NCBI RefSeq assembly: GCF_014199395.1
Contig: NZ_JACIJM010000003.1
Coordinates: 406,404-470,403, forward strand
Direction: 5' to 3'
DNA from: Yoonia ponticola
GTDB taxonomy: Bacteria > Pseudomonadota > Alphaproteobacteria > Rhodobacterales > Rhodobacteraceae
DNA length: 64,000 bases
Part shown: positions 9,427 through 17,646 of the stretch, in pieces
Layout: each line of letters begins with the position of its first letter
How positions within the stretch are numbered: the first letter of the stretch is position 1
Translations under genes and position numbers: made by a program
The notes under the pieces: model-generated
What the model saw: only the letters and a program-made list of their open reading frames with translations
Database searches by the model: none
What the model was told of the DNA's origin: nothing

Positions 9427-10433
9427 CAGGCGGCCTCTTGTGTGATGTATGAAAGGGCTTGCAGCAAAACGGCTTCGTCAGCGCCGTCGCGGTGTGTATT
9501 TTCGGACAAATGTCTGCGCCACATACGCGCACCGGGGCGGCCTTGGAACAGGCCGTGCATGTGGCGGGTGACTTGGTGCAGACGGCCACCGCGCGTCATG
9601 TGATCGACGATGTAAGGCACCATCAAATGCACGATATCTTCGGCAGTTTTAGTGCCGTCTTTGCCGTAAATCTGGGCGTCCGCATTTAGCAAAACATCCG
9701 CTGGCGCATGGTAGGCAGACCGTCCGATCATCACCCCGTCGAGGCCCGCATCAAGGAATGCTTTGGCTTGATCCAGCGACGTAATACCGCCGTTCACGGA
9801 CAGATGAAGATGAGGGAACAAACCCTTCATTTCATGGACTAATTCATAATCCAAGGGCGGCACATCGCGGTTCTCTTTCGGGGACAGACCTTGCAACCAC
9901 GCCTTGCGCGCATGGATGGTAAAGCGGTCTACGCCCGCCGCACTGACTTGGGACAGAAAGTCGGGCAAAATCACCTTTGGATCTTGGTCGTCCACGCCGA
10001 TCCGGCACTTGACTGTGACGGGCAAATCGCTGGCCGATTGCATCGCCTTGACACAAGCGGCGACAGTGGCGGGCTGTTCCATTAGTATCGCACCAAACGA
10101 CCCCGATTGCACACGATCAGACGGGCAACCGCAGTTCAGGTTTACTTCGTCGTAGCCATATTCTGCTGCAACTTCAGTCGCCTGCGCCAGTTGCGCCGGA
10201 TCAGAGCCGCCGAGCTGCAATGCAACAGGATGTTCCGCGTCATGAAACCCGAGCAAGCGATCACGGTCGCCATGAATGATTGCAGGGGCCGTGACCATTT
10301 CGGTGTAAAGCAAGGTCTCGGACGACATCAGCCGGTGCATGTAACGGCAATGACGGTCCGTCCAATCCATCATCGGTGCGACGGAAAGCCTTGAGGCTGT
10401 TTCAAGATTATATTTCAATGACCTACGCCCCAC
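9426..10433 (-). CDS. dusA: tRNA-dihydrouridine synthase A
   Basis: A flavin enzyme that reduces uridines in the tRNA D-loop (U20/U20a in DusA). The N-terminal part SVAPMMDWTDRHCRYMHR is DusA-like. The catalytic Cys lies in NLNCGCPSDRVQSGSFGA near residue 100, and KCRIGVDD and SVNGGI form FMN-binding parts of the TIM barrel. Length 335 residues is normal. The start is the ATG at 10433; a later ATG at the MMDWTD position would cut the barrel. Downstream partner: the TauE/SafE gene. Confidence 0.93.
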   Translation of the reverse strand: MGRRSLKYNLETASRLSVAPMMDWTDRHCRYMHRLMSSETLLYTEMVTAPAIIHGDRDRLLGFHDAEHPVALQLGGSDPAQLAQATEVAAEYGYDEVNLNCGCPSDRVQSGSFGAILMEQPATVAACVKAMQSASDLPVTVKCRIGVDDQDPKVILPDFLSQVSAAGVDRFTIHARKAWLQGLSPKENRDVPPLDYELVHEMKGLFPHLHLSVNGGITSLDQAKAFLDAGLDGVMIGRSAYHAPADVLLNADAQIYGKDGTKTAEDIVHLMVPYIVDHMTRGGRLHQVTRHMHGLFQGRPGARMWRRHLSENTHRDGADEAVLLQALSYITQEAA

Positions 10434-10523
10434 TCTTCATCCAAAACGACGACGCAAAATTGTTGCTAATATCCGGTTTTTCGCGGATTTTTCGACGTTT
10501 CGAGATTCTATTTGCGACTAACT

Positions 10524-10541
10524 AGCAGGTCTAAACCTGCT
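10524..10541. other. Short perfect palindrome upstream of dusA
   Basis: AGCAGGT (10524-10530), CTAA, ACCTGCT (10535-10541) make a 7-bp stem with a 4-nt loop, 90 bp upstream of dusA on the minus strand and downstream of the peptide-transport operon. It could be an operator or a second terminator hairpin. Confidence 0.3.
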
Positions 10542-10594
10542 CTGCACCCCCGCCTGATAGGTCTGTGCGGGGTTCATATGTGTTCGTGGGAAAG

Positions 10595-10624
10595 GTGCTG
10601 CGGGCATGTTGGTGCCCGCAGCAC
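10595..10624 (-). terminator. Terminator of the peptide ABC operon
   Basis: A perfect 12-bp stem, GTGCTGCGGGCA (10595-10606) with TGCCCGCAGCAC (10613-10624), encloses a 6-nt loop. It starts 5 bp past the binding-protein stop codon on the minus strand and is followed by CTTTCCC. It is the strongest hairpin in the window. Confidence 0.7.
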
Positions 10625-10629
10625 ATTGT

Positions 10630-12204
10630 TTACTCAGCCAGTGTCACATCGCGGAAGTATGGCACGTTCAGCGACGACCGCCAGAAGCCGTCCACGTCGG
10701 GCGACATCATCATATAGTTGTAGCGGTGATACATCGGCAAGATGACGTGATCGTTCATCAAAACGCCTTCGGCTTCACGCATCGCGGCTAGCCCTTCGGC
10801 CTCGTCAGCGGTGGATTTTGCAGCGGACACGGCGCTCGCGAAATCATCGCTTTTCCATGCGGCCAGATTGTTCGGGCTATCGGGCAAGAACACGTCGAGG
10901 AAGGTCATCGGGTGCGGGTAATCCGCGCCCCAGCCCATCTGTGCGATTTGGTATTCGACCTGCTGCACTTCGGGGTAATAGACCTGCCATTCGGTTGCGC
11001 GGATTTGCACGTCGATGTTCAGGTTTTCCTTCCACATCTGCTGGATCGCTTCGAGCAGTTTTTCGATTGGCGGTGATGTGTAGGTCACGAACACGGTTTC
11101 GGGGAAGCCTTCGCCGTTCGGATAGCCCGCTTCGGCGAGCAAAGCTGCCGCCGCTTCGGGTTGGGCGTCTGCGTCGAGACCGTAGGTATCAATGCCGTCG
11201 CGGAAATCTTCGCCGTTCAGTGTCAGACCGTAAGGCACAAGGCCGATCGCAGGCTGGTCCGCAGATTGCAAAACGAAGTCCACGATGTCTTGGCGGTCAA
11301 TTGCCATCGACAACGCTTGGCGCACGCGCACGTCGTCCAGCGGTGCTTGGGCCGGGTTGAAGAATGCGTAGGTCGTCCCGAGCGCCGGCACGATCATGAA
11401 GGCATCGCTTTCAGCCATGAGACGCGGGATTTCGGGTGCTGGAACAGCTTCGATCCCGTCAACCTGACCGGATTCCATCGCAGTTAACGCGGTGGCTTGG
11501 TCGGGGATCAGGCGGAACGTCAATGTGTCCAGCGACACGTCGTCAGCTTGGAAATATGCGTCGTTCTTGGCGAACACCACGGATTCACCAAAGTTGAATT
11601 CGGTTACTTTGAACGGGCCGTTGCCGATGAAGGTTTCGGGATTGCGGGTCCAGCCTTCGGGGTCGACTTCGACCACATCCTGACGCACGGGGAACCAGTT
11701 GGTGTAGGTCAGCAGTTGCATCATGTAGGGAATGCGGTTCGTCAGCGTAAAGGTCAGCGTCTTGTCGTCGGGCGCAGAGATCGCCACGTCGCCCTCGCCG
11801 TCAGCTGCATAATGTGCCTCGGCCCCGTCGATCAGGTAGAACATCGCAGGATTTTTCGCGCCGGCCGCCGGATCAAGGACGCGCATCCATGCGTAGACGA
11901 AATCTTGGGCAGTGACAGGCTGGCCGTCGGACCAGTTGGCGTCGCGCAGGGTGAATGTGTAGGTTAAACCGTCTTCTGAGACCTCCCAGCTTTCGGCCAT
12001 TGCCCCTTCGATTTCGCCGCCTTCGGTAAAGCGCACGAGACCTTCAAAGGTATTACCGATGATCGGTGCTGCAAAGGTTTCCGACGTCAGGCCGGGGTCG
12101 TAGGTGGCGGATTCATTGTTGACCACATAGGTCAGATCGCCAGCCGCAAAGGCAGGTGCTGCAATCAGCGCTGCAAGGGCCGTGGACATGAAAAGGTTAC
12201 GCAT
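10630..12204 (-). CDS. Peptide ABC transporter substrate-binding protein (family 5)
   Basis: Periplasmic binding protein of 524 residues. The signal peptide is MRNLFMSTALAALIAAPAFA, with cleavage after AFA. The mature part has the SBP_bac_5 features of OppA/DppA proteins, such as the early segment YDPGLTSETFAAPIIGNTFE and the HYRYNYMMMSPDVDGF region near the end. I chose ATG 12204 because AGGAG lies 7 bp upstream and the signal peptide starts there; the longer open frame to 12504 is only the shadow of the preceding ATPase gene. It overlaps that gene by 8 bp and is the last gene of the operon. The substrate is probably oligopeptides (inference). Confidence 0.9.
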   Translation of the reverse strand: MRNLFMSTALAALIAAPAFAAGDLTYVVNNESATYDPGLTSETFAAPIIGNTFEGLVRFTEGGEIEGAMAESWEVSEDGLTYTFTLRDANWSDGQPVTAQDFVYAWMRVLDPAAGAKNPAMFYLIDGAEAHYAADGEGDVAISAPDDKTLTFTLTNRIPYMMQLLTYTNWFPVRQDVVEVDPEGWTRNPETFIGNGPFKVTEFNFGESVVFAKNDAYFQADDVSLDTLTFRLIPDQATALTAMESGQVDGIEAVPAPEIPRLMAESDAFMIVPALGTTYAFFNPAQAPLDDVRVRQALSMAIDRQDIVDFVLQSADQPAIGLVPYGLTLNGEDFRDGIDTYGLDADAQPEAAAALLAEAGYPNGEGFPETVFVTYTSPPIEKLLEAIQQMWKENLNIDVQIRATEWQVYYPEVQQVEYQIAQMGWGADYPHPMTFLDVFLPDSPNNLAAWKSDDFASAVSAAKSTADEAEGLAAMREAEGVLMNDHVILPMYHRYNYMMMSPDVDGFWRSSLNVPYFRDVTLAE

Positions 12205-13186
12205 TTTCTTGCTCCTGTTGGGTGTTGGACATGCTGCCATGCAGCGGGTGGTGGCAGGCGACGGCGTGTCCGTCGTCCTGAGTAATGAGATCGGGTTCAC
12301 TTTGCGCACACAGCGCGGTCGCATAAGGACAGCGGGTGCGGAAACGGCAGCCAGACGGCAGATCCAGCGGGCTGGGGACTTCGCCAGTTTCAAACGGATC
12401 ATCGCGGCGCGCGGCGGGGTCCGGAACGGGAATCGCCGACCACAGCAGTTCGGTGTAAGGGTGGCGCGGCGCAGTGTGCAGGGCTTCGGATGGTGCGATT
12501 TCAACCAATTTTCCGAGGTACATCACGCCGATCCGGTCCGCGATATGGCGCAGCATCGACAGATCGTGCGTGATAAACAGATAGGCCAAACCCGTGTCGC
12601 GTTTCAGCTCTGACAGCATATTCACAATCTGGGCTTGGATCGACACATCCAAGGCGCTGATCGGCTCGTCGCAGACCACAAGTTCGGGTTCCAACGCGAT
12701 GGCGCGGGCAATGCCGACGCGCTGGCGTTGACCGCCGGAAAACGAATGCGGAAACCGGTCGGCGGCGTCCGCACCTAAACCTACATTGTCGAGCAATTCA
12801 GCCACCCGCGCCCGTCGCGTCTCAGCGGTGCCGATCCCCATAATCTCAAGCGGTTCGGCCACAAGTTCGCCCACGGTCATCCGCCCATTCAGCGCAGCCA
12901 CGGGGTCTTGAAAGATCATCTGCACCTTTTTGCGGTGCGGTTTCAGCGCCTTTTCGTTCAGCGTAGTGATATCGACGCCGTCCAGCACAATCCGCCCGCC
13001 AGTTGGGCGATAAAGCCGCATCAAAGCACGCGCGAGCGTGGATTTACCACAGCCGCTTTCCCCCACGAGCCCCAAGGTTTCACCGTGCTGGATCGTTAGA
13101 CTGACACCATCGACGGCTTTCAACAGGCCTTGCCGCGTTTGGAAGTGCATTTCCAGATTTTCGAGGGCGAGCAATGGCTGGGTCAT
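12197..13186 (-). CDS. Oligopeptide ABC transporter ATP-binding protein (OppF-like)
   Basis: Second ATPase of the peptide importer, 329 residues. Walker A GESGCGKST is near residues 38-46, signature SFSGGQRQRVGIARA near 148-162, and Walker B ELVVCDEPISALD follows. The C-terminal region has the Cys-containing oligopeptide-transporter extension (CRFRTRCPYATALC), typical of DppF/OppF and able to bind an iron-sulfur cluster in some members. It overlaps the OppD-like gene by 4 bp and the binding-protein gene by 8 bp. Confidence 0.92.
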   Translation of the reverse strand: MTQPLLALENLEMHFQTRQGLLKAVDGVSLTIQHGETLGLVGESGCGKSTLARALMRLYRPTGGRIVLDGVDITTLNEKALKPHRKKVQMIFQDPVAALNGRMTVGELVAEPLEIMGIGTAETRRARVAELLDNVGLGADAADRFPHSFSGGQRQRVGIARAIALEPELVVCDEPISALDVSIQAQIVNMLSELKRDTGLAYLFITHDLSMLRHIADRIGVMYLGKLVEIAPSEALHTAPRHPYTELLWSAIPVPDPAARRDDPFETGEVPSPLDLPSGCRFRTRCPYATALCAQSEPDLITQDDGHAVACHHPLHGSMSNTQQEQENA

Positions 13187-14199
13187 GAGGGGGTCTCGAA
13201 TATCTGGGCGGGGGCTGTGGCATCGGCGCGCCAGCAGCGGGCGCGTTGGCCTGCCTGTAGGGCTGGATTACCCGTGGCATCGAACATCGGTGGCGGTGTT
13301 TCGCAGATACGCATGGCTTGCGGACAGCGCGGCGCAAACGGGCAACCGGGTGGCGGTGTGCGCATGTCCGGCGGGCTGCCGCGCACGGGTGATAATGGCC
13401 GTCCCGCCTGTCGTGGATCGGGGATCGCGGCGAGCAATCCGCGCGTGTAGGGATGGCACGGTGCGGCGAACAGATCAGCGACCAGCGCCTCTTCCATCAC
13501 CTGACCGCCATACAGCACCATCACGCGGTCAGCGGTTTCCGCAATCACGCCAAGATCATGTGTCACAAGGATAATGGCCATGCCGAGCCTGTCGCGCAAT
13601 TCTTTCAGCAGTGCCAAAATCTGACGCTGGATTGTGACGTCGAGAGCTGTTGTCGGCTCGTCTGCGATCAGGATATCGGGATCACACGCGAGCGCGATTG
13701 CGATCATCACCCGTTGACGCATCCCGCCGGAAAACTCGTGCGGGTAGCTGTCGATGCGGGTTCGCGCGGACGGGATACGCACCAGTTCGAACAATTCGAC
13801 CGCGCGGTCACGGGCCGCTTTTCTGCTGATCTTGCGGTGCTGCAGCAGCACTTCGACGATCTGGCGGCCAACGGTCATCGTCGGGTTCAGCGCAGACATC
13901 GGGTCTTGGAAAACAACGCCGATCTTTTCGCCGCGCACCGCCGTTAATTGCCGTTCCGACAGTTGCAACAGATCGCGCCCGTCGAATTCCGCCACGCCAG
14001 AGGTGATATGACCGCCGCGCTTTAGCAGTTTCAGGATGCTCATGCAGGTGACGGATTTGCCCGACCCGCTTTCACCGACAAGCCCTAGGATTTCGCCCCG
14101 CTGCAAGGTCAGATCAATGCCGCGCACGGCTTGCACGGTGCCACGGTCGGTGCGGTATTCGGTGCGCAGATCACGCAAGGACAACACAGGTGCGGTCAT
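13183..14199 (-). CDS. Oligopeptide ABC transporter ATP-binding protein (OppD-like)
   Basis: First ATPase of the peptide importer, 338 residues. Walker A GESGSGKSV, signature EFSGGMRQRVMIAIAL and Walker B ILIADEPTTALD are all intact. The C-terminal extension CPFAPRCPQAMRIC is the usual Cys-rich oligopeptide-transporter tail. Start and stop both overlap neighbours by 4 bp, so the operon is translationally coupled. It pairs with the OppF-like subunit to drive the OppBC-like permeases. Confidence 0.92.
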   Translation of the reverse strand: MTAPVLSLRDLRTEYRTDRGTVQAVRGIDLTLQRGEILGLVGESGSGKSVTCMSILKLLKRGGHITSGVAEFDGRDLLQLSERQLTAVRGEKIGVVFQDPMSALNPTMTVGRQIVEVLLQHRKISRKAARDRAVELFELVRIPSARTRIDSYPHEFSGGMRQRVMIAIALACDPDILIADEPTTALDVTIQRQILALLKELRDRLGMAIILVTHDLGVIAETADRVMVLYGGQVMEEALVADLFAAPCHPYTRGLLAAIPDPRQAGRPLSPVRGSPPDMRTPPPGCPFAPRCPQAMRICETPPPMFDATGNPALQAGQRARCWRADATAPAQIFETPS

Positions 14200-15368
14200 G
14201 ATGACAACCTCGGGTCCAATGCATCGCGCAGCCCGTCGCCCAAGAAATTGAACGCCAGCATCGTGAGGCTGATCGCCACGGCGGGGAAGAATAATTGGTG
14301 CGGATAGGCGCGCAGGGTTTCAACGGCTTCGGAGGTCAGCGTGCCCCAACTGGCTTGTGGTGGTGTCACGCCAAGGCCGATAAAGCTCATGAAACTCTCG
14401 ATGAAAATAGCAGATGGGATCAGCATGGTCAGCGTCACAAGGATCGGACCAAAGGCATTCGGCAGCAGGTGTTGAAACAGAATTCGCGAGGTCGAGGCGC
14501 CCATGGTCCGCGCCGCAGCCACGTAATCCTGACTTTTCAACGTCAGGATTTGTCCGCGCACAACACGCGCCATATCAACCCAGTAGACCGTGCCGATTGC
14601 CAGCACGACGGAAAGCAATCCGGACTGCAAAACCACCATCATCAAGATCACGTAAAGCGTGAGCGGGATGGTCGCCACGATCTCGACAAAGCGCATCATC
14701 ACGGCGTCAACGCGACCACCTATTAGGCCCGCAACACCGCCATAGATCACGCCAATCACGAAGTTCGCAAGCACGGCTGCGGCAGCGACAAGCAGTGAAA
14801 TCCGCGCCCCGTACATTTGGCGCACCAGCACGTCGCGGCCCAACTGATCGGTGCCAAAGGGGTTGCGATTGTTCATGGCTAACCCGCCTGCTTGGGCCAC
14901 TTTGCCGTCGATTGTCAGAACCGCAGGCCGCTGACTGTAGTCCAAGACGACCTCGCGGTCGTCGATGACCCAAGTGCTTTGACGGTTTATCATATCGCGG
15001 TCATCTGGGCGCAAAAGTGCGGTCAGGCCGCCTTTTTCGCTCACTTCGTACAGGTTCAGGTTGCTGGTGTTCACATGCACCAGCGTGTTGTCTGTGACCG
15101 TGTAAGGTCGATAGGTTGGCGGCAGATTGGACAGTTCTAGGTTCTGCTCGAAATAGCTGTAGGGCGACATCATCGGGCCGAAAATCGCGGCGAATATCAG
15201 CAACACAATAAACACCAGTCCCGCCATGGCAGGCCGATGCCGGAACAAACGCCCGCGCACACCAGCCCAGAAACCACGGGTGGCAGTTGATACAATCGGA
15301 TCGCCAAGCTGCCCCGTTTGGGGATCAAGCGGCAACCACATTTCGGGTGCAATCGGAGGACGGGTCAT
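14196..15368 (-). CDS. Peptide ABC transporter permease (OppC-like) with a long periplasmic insert
   Basis: Inner-membrane permease of 390 residues. The first membrane helix is at about 47-65. The next conserved element, FGTDQLGRDVLVRQMYGAR, starts at residue 171, and five further helices plus the EAA loop (AARTMGASTSRILFQHLLPN) follow. In ordinary OppC proteins (about 300 residues) the gap between helix 1 and the FGTD motif is roughly 25 residues; here about 100 residues intervene, including WVIDDREVVLDYSQRP. The insert should face the periplasm and may contact the binding protein (inference). Overlaps both neighbours by 4 bp. Confidence 0.9.
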   Translation of the reverse strand: MTRPPIAPEMWLPLDPQTGQLGDPIVSTATRGFWAGVRGRLFRHRPAMAGLVFIVLLIFAAIFGPMMSPYSYFEQNLELSNLPPTYRPYTVTDNTLVHVNTSNLNLYEVSEKGGLTALLRPDDRDMINRQSTWVIDDREVVLDYSQRPAVLTIDGKVAQAGGLAMNNRNPFGTDQLGRDVLVRQMYGARISLLVAAAAVLANFVIGVIYGGVAGLIGGRVDAVMMRFVEIVATIPLTLYVILMMVVLQSGLLSVVLAIGTVYWVDMARVVRGQILTLKSQDYVAAARTMGASTSRILFQHLLPNAFGPILVTLTMLIPSAIFIESFMSFIGLGVTPPQASWGTLTSEAVETLRAYPHQLFFPAVAISLTMLAFNFLGDGLRDALDPRLSS

Positions 15369-16312
15369 TTGCGGTCTCCGTAAGAAATGCGCGGATCGAG
15401 CCAGAGATACAGCAGATCAACGATCAGAATCATCAGCATCAGAAAAGCCGCATAAAAGATCGTGATGCCCATGATAGCGGTGTAGTCGCGGTTGGTGATC
15501 GACTGCACAAAATGCCGCCCGATCCCCGGAAGCGCGAAAATCTGTTCGATCACAAAACTGCCCGTCAAAAGGTTGGCCACGACAGGCCCCAGCACGGTCA
15601 CAACCGGGATCAGAGAATTGCGCAAACCGTGGCGCAGCATGACGGTATGGGCCGGAAGCCCCTTGGCGCGGGCGGTCATGATGTAGTCTTGACCCATGGT
15701 TTCCAGCAGGCTGGAGCGCGTTAGACGTGCCACAAATGACATCCAGAACCCCGACAATGCAAACACCGGCAGAATATATCCGCGCCAGTCATCCAGCCCA
15801 AACGCAGGCGTCCAGCCGAGCCGTAGCGCAAAAATATACAGCGCCACCGTGGCGATCACATAAGACGGGACCGCGATGCCGAGGCTTGCGATGAACATTG
15901 CCGCCGTATCAGGCCAACGCCCGCGATTAAGTGCTGCGACGATCCCCGCAGGCACGCCAAACGCCACCACGCAGATGATCGCCAGCAGCCCTGTTTGCGC
16001 CGTCACAGCCAGCCCGTCGGCGATCATGCTGTTCACGCTCACGCCCGGATATTTGAACGACGGCCCCAGATCGAGCGTCAGCACACCGCCAAGATAATTC
16101 AGGTATTGTCGCCAGATCGGCTGGTCGAGACCGAACTTCGCGTTCAGGGCAGCTTCGATTTCGGGGGCGAGCATTTTTTCGGACACAAATGGTCCGCCCG
16201 GCACAGCGTGCATCAGCGCAAACGTCAGCGTAATCACCGCCAATAGCGTCACGAGCATCATTGCGACCCGCTGCACCAACCAGCCAATCGGAAGGCGGCT
16301 TGCGCTGCTCAT
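15365..16312 (-). CDS. Peptide ABC transporter permease (OppB-like)
   Basis: Inner-membrane permease of 315 residues with six helices. The N-terminal segment MLVTLLAVITLTFALMHAVP, then PIWRQYLNYLGGVLTLDLG, and the EAA loop TARAKGLPAHTVMLRHGLRN are OppB/DppB hallmarks. It is first of the transporter genes, overlapping the XRE-cupin regulator stop by 4 bp, so regulator and transporter form one transcript. It forms the translocation pore with the OppC-like subunit. Confidence 0.92.
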   Translation of the reverse strand: MSSASRLPIGWLVQRVAMMLVTLLAVITLTFALMHAVPGGPFVSEKMLAPEIEAALNAKFGLDQPIWRQYLNYLGGVLTLDLGPSFKYPGVSVNSMIADGLAVTAQTGLLAIICVVAFGVPAGIVAALNRGRWPDTAAMFIASLGIAVPSYVIATVALYIFALRLGWTPAFGLDDWRGYILPVFALSGFWMSFVARLTRSSLLETMGQDYIMTARAKGLPAHTVMLRHGLRNSLIPVVTVLGPVVANLLTGSFVIEQIFALPGIGRHFVQSITNRDYTAIMGITIFYAAFLMLMILIVDLLYLWLDPRISYGDRK

Positions 16313-16920
16313 GACGGTTGCTCTGCTGCGATATTGGGTCGGCTTTGAAATGTGGGGCCGTTGCCGAGCCAGAACAAAACCGCGTCTTCATCGTGTGGGT
16401 TCACGGCCTGATGCCGTAGATCGGACCGGAAATGCAGCGTGTCACCGACGCCTAGATCATAGACCTGTCCGTCGATGGTGAACTGCACGCGCCCTGCCCT
16501 GACTTCGACGAATTCTTCGCCAAAGTGCTGATCGGTTTCGGTGGTAAAGCCCGCAGGCAATGTAATCAGAAACGCCGAAAACGATGCGCCGACGAATTCG
16601 CCGTGCAGGCGTTCGTAGGTCATGCCGCCTTCGCGGACCCAGATCGTGTCGCGGTCTTTGGCGCGGGTGGTCAGGCCTCGGGCGTTCGGGATCGGAATGA
16701 AATGCCCCAAGTCTAGGGATAATGCCGCGGCCAAACGGTTCAGCGATCCCAGCGACGGCGTTGCAATATCGCGTTCGATCTGGCTCAGATATCCCACAGA
16801 CAGATTTGCGCGGGTGCTGAGGTCTTGCAGCGTATAATTGCGAGAGCGCCGCGCCGCCCGCAAAAGCGCACCCACTGCCGGGCGTTCTGCATCTAACTTG
16901 AAATTGGCTTCAGGGGACAC
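16309..16920 (-). CDS. XRE-family regulator with C-terminal cupin domain
   Basis: A 203-residue regulator. An XRE helix-turn-helix is at about residues 15-70 (LQDLSTRANLSVGYLSQIERDIATPSLGSL). A small cupin domain follows at about 120-190 (GEEFVEVRAGRVQFTIDGQVY). This build is common in regulators of amino-acid, polyamine or peptide uptake (PuuR-like). The start is GTG 16920 with AGGAG 8 bp upstream. It heads the peptide ABC operon, and a 17-bp palindrome at 16954-16970 upstream suggests autoregulation. The ligand is unknown but probably relates to the transported peptide or a product of it. Confidence 0.88.
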   Translation of the reverse strand: MSPEANFKLDAERPAVGALLRAARRSRNYTLQDLSTRANLSVGYLSQIERDIATPSLGSLNRLAAALSLDLGHFIPIPNARGLTTRAKDRDTIWVREGGMTYERLHGEFVGASFSAFLITLPAGFTTETDQHFGEEFVEVRAGRVQFTIDGQVYDLGVGDTLHFRSDLRHQAVNPHDEDAVLFWLGNGPTFQSRPNIAAEQPS

Positions 16921-16930
16921 GCGGCTAGCT

Positions 16931-16945
16931 CCTGTATGACACAGG
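16931..16945. promoter_or_regulatory. Small inverted repeat at the regulator ribosome binding site
   Basis: CCTGT and ACAGG, 5 bp apart, lie over the Shine-Dalgarno region of the XRE-cupin gene. The repeat may be part of an operator or a weak RNA hairpin. Confidence 0.25.
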
Positions 16946-16953
16946 ATCAGTCT

Positions 16954-16970
16954 ATCTAAAAAATTTAGAT
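16954..16970. promoter_or_regulatory. Palindromic operator candidate for the XRE-cupin/peptide operon
   Basis: ATCTAAA-AAA-TTTAGAT is a perfect 7-bp inverted repeat with a 3-bp centre, 34 bp upstream of the GTG start, where a promoter is expected. A dimeric XRE protein encoded next to it is the natural candidate ligand. Confidence 0.5.
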
Positions 16971-17052
16971 ATTTGCAATAAGTTTTATATTCGCCCCTGA
17001 AACGCTACGGACGCGGACGTCGCTTGCCCATCAGATGCCCAAAATTGTCGCG

Positions 17053-17236
17053 TTAATCCCCTGCTGCGTGCGCTTGGGAAAGATCGTCGAGCCAGAAGAT
17101 GACGCTTGGCGATTCTTGGGCGAGGTTCAATTCTTGGTTTATCGCGTCGACCGCCCTGTCCGCGAGGCGTGTCAGGTATAAATTCCCTTCGCTAAAGATT
17201 GCTGCGATGCGGCGGCCGTGGCCTGCCTTGCGGCAT
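17053..17236 (-). pseudogene. Frameshifted small gene of unknown function
   Basis: On the minus strand ATG 17236 has an ideal Shine-Dalgarno (AGGAG, 6 bp spacing), but its frame stops after 14 codons. One frame over, a protein-like sequence runs to TAA 17055-17053: it contains GHGRRIAAIFSEGNLYL, then LADRAVDAINQELN and ends FWLDDLSQAHAAGD. ATG to stop is 184 nt, one base more than a multiple of three, so a single inserted base (or two lost) just after the start would explain it. The repaired product would be about 60 residues. I do not recognise the family. It could also be an assembly error or a chance open frame. Confidence 0.4.
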
Positions 17237-17339
17237 GGTTTGCTCCTGACCGGCGCGGGTAAACTCGCTTTGGGTTAGCATACCGTGAAACCATGTGCAG
17301 GAAACTGCGGCTGTGATTTTTAGCCATGTCTCGTCAGGC

Positions 17340-17594
17340 TTAGTCGTCTAGATCACCCTCATCGGGCGTGGTGTTCAGGTAGATGCGCCCGATTGCCTTC
17401 ACAAATGGCAGATTGCAAAAGACCACGATGCCAGCCGCGATGAGCAACCTGTTAACTATGCTGACAGGCATTGGATCAACGTCGTCCGCATAGAGCGCTA
17501 TGACCACGGTGATCACCACAAACCAGATGATCAGCGCGCGCAGGTGACGCAGGACGCCTTGTTTTGACATTGCCGGCACGTTGCGCCCTCGCAT
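17340..17594 (-). CDS. Small two-helix membrane protein, unknown function
   Basis: An 84-residue hypothetical protein. Two hydrophobic segments, about residues 20-35 (ALIIWFVVITVVIALYA) and 45-63 (SIVNRLLIAAGIVVFCNLPF), are separated by a short acidic loop, and the C-terminus is acidic (TTPDEGDLDD). The start is uncertain: ATG 17594 has no clear ribosome binding site, while GTG 17579 and ATG 17570 are alternatives. It lies between the remnant and the RND pump on the same strand as both. I do not recognise it. Confidence 0.5.
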   Translation of the reverse strand: MRGRNVPAMSKQGVLRHLRALIIWFVVITVVIALYADDVDPMPVSIVNRLLIAAGIVVFCNLPFVKAIGRIYLNTTPDEGDLDD

Positions 17595-17646
17595 GTTGAT
17601 CTGTGCCGCCCATTAGTCAGCGGTGAGAGTAATCTGCAAGCCCTTC

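Larger units (their letters stand above)
16921..17340. other. Gene-poor gap with promoter region and a gene remnant
   Basis: The first 60 bp hold the promoter and operator region of the XRE-cupin operon on the minus strand. The rest has no intact gene but contains the frameshifted minus-strand remnant described at 17053-17236. I see no RNA gene here. Confidence 0.6.

Noticed and set aside
12205..12504. Upstream extension of the peptide-binding protein frame
   Set aside because: It is antisense-free but inside the OppF-like gene in another frame, and would bury the signal peptide.
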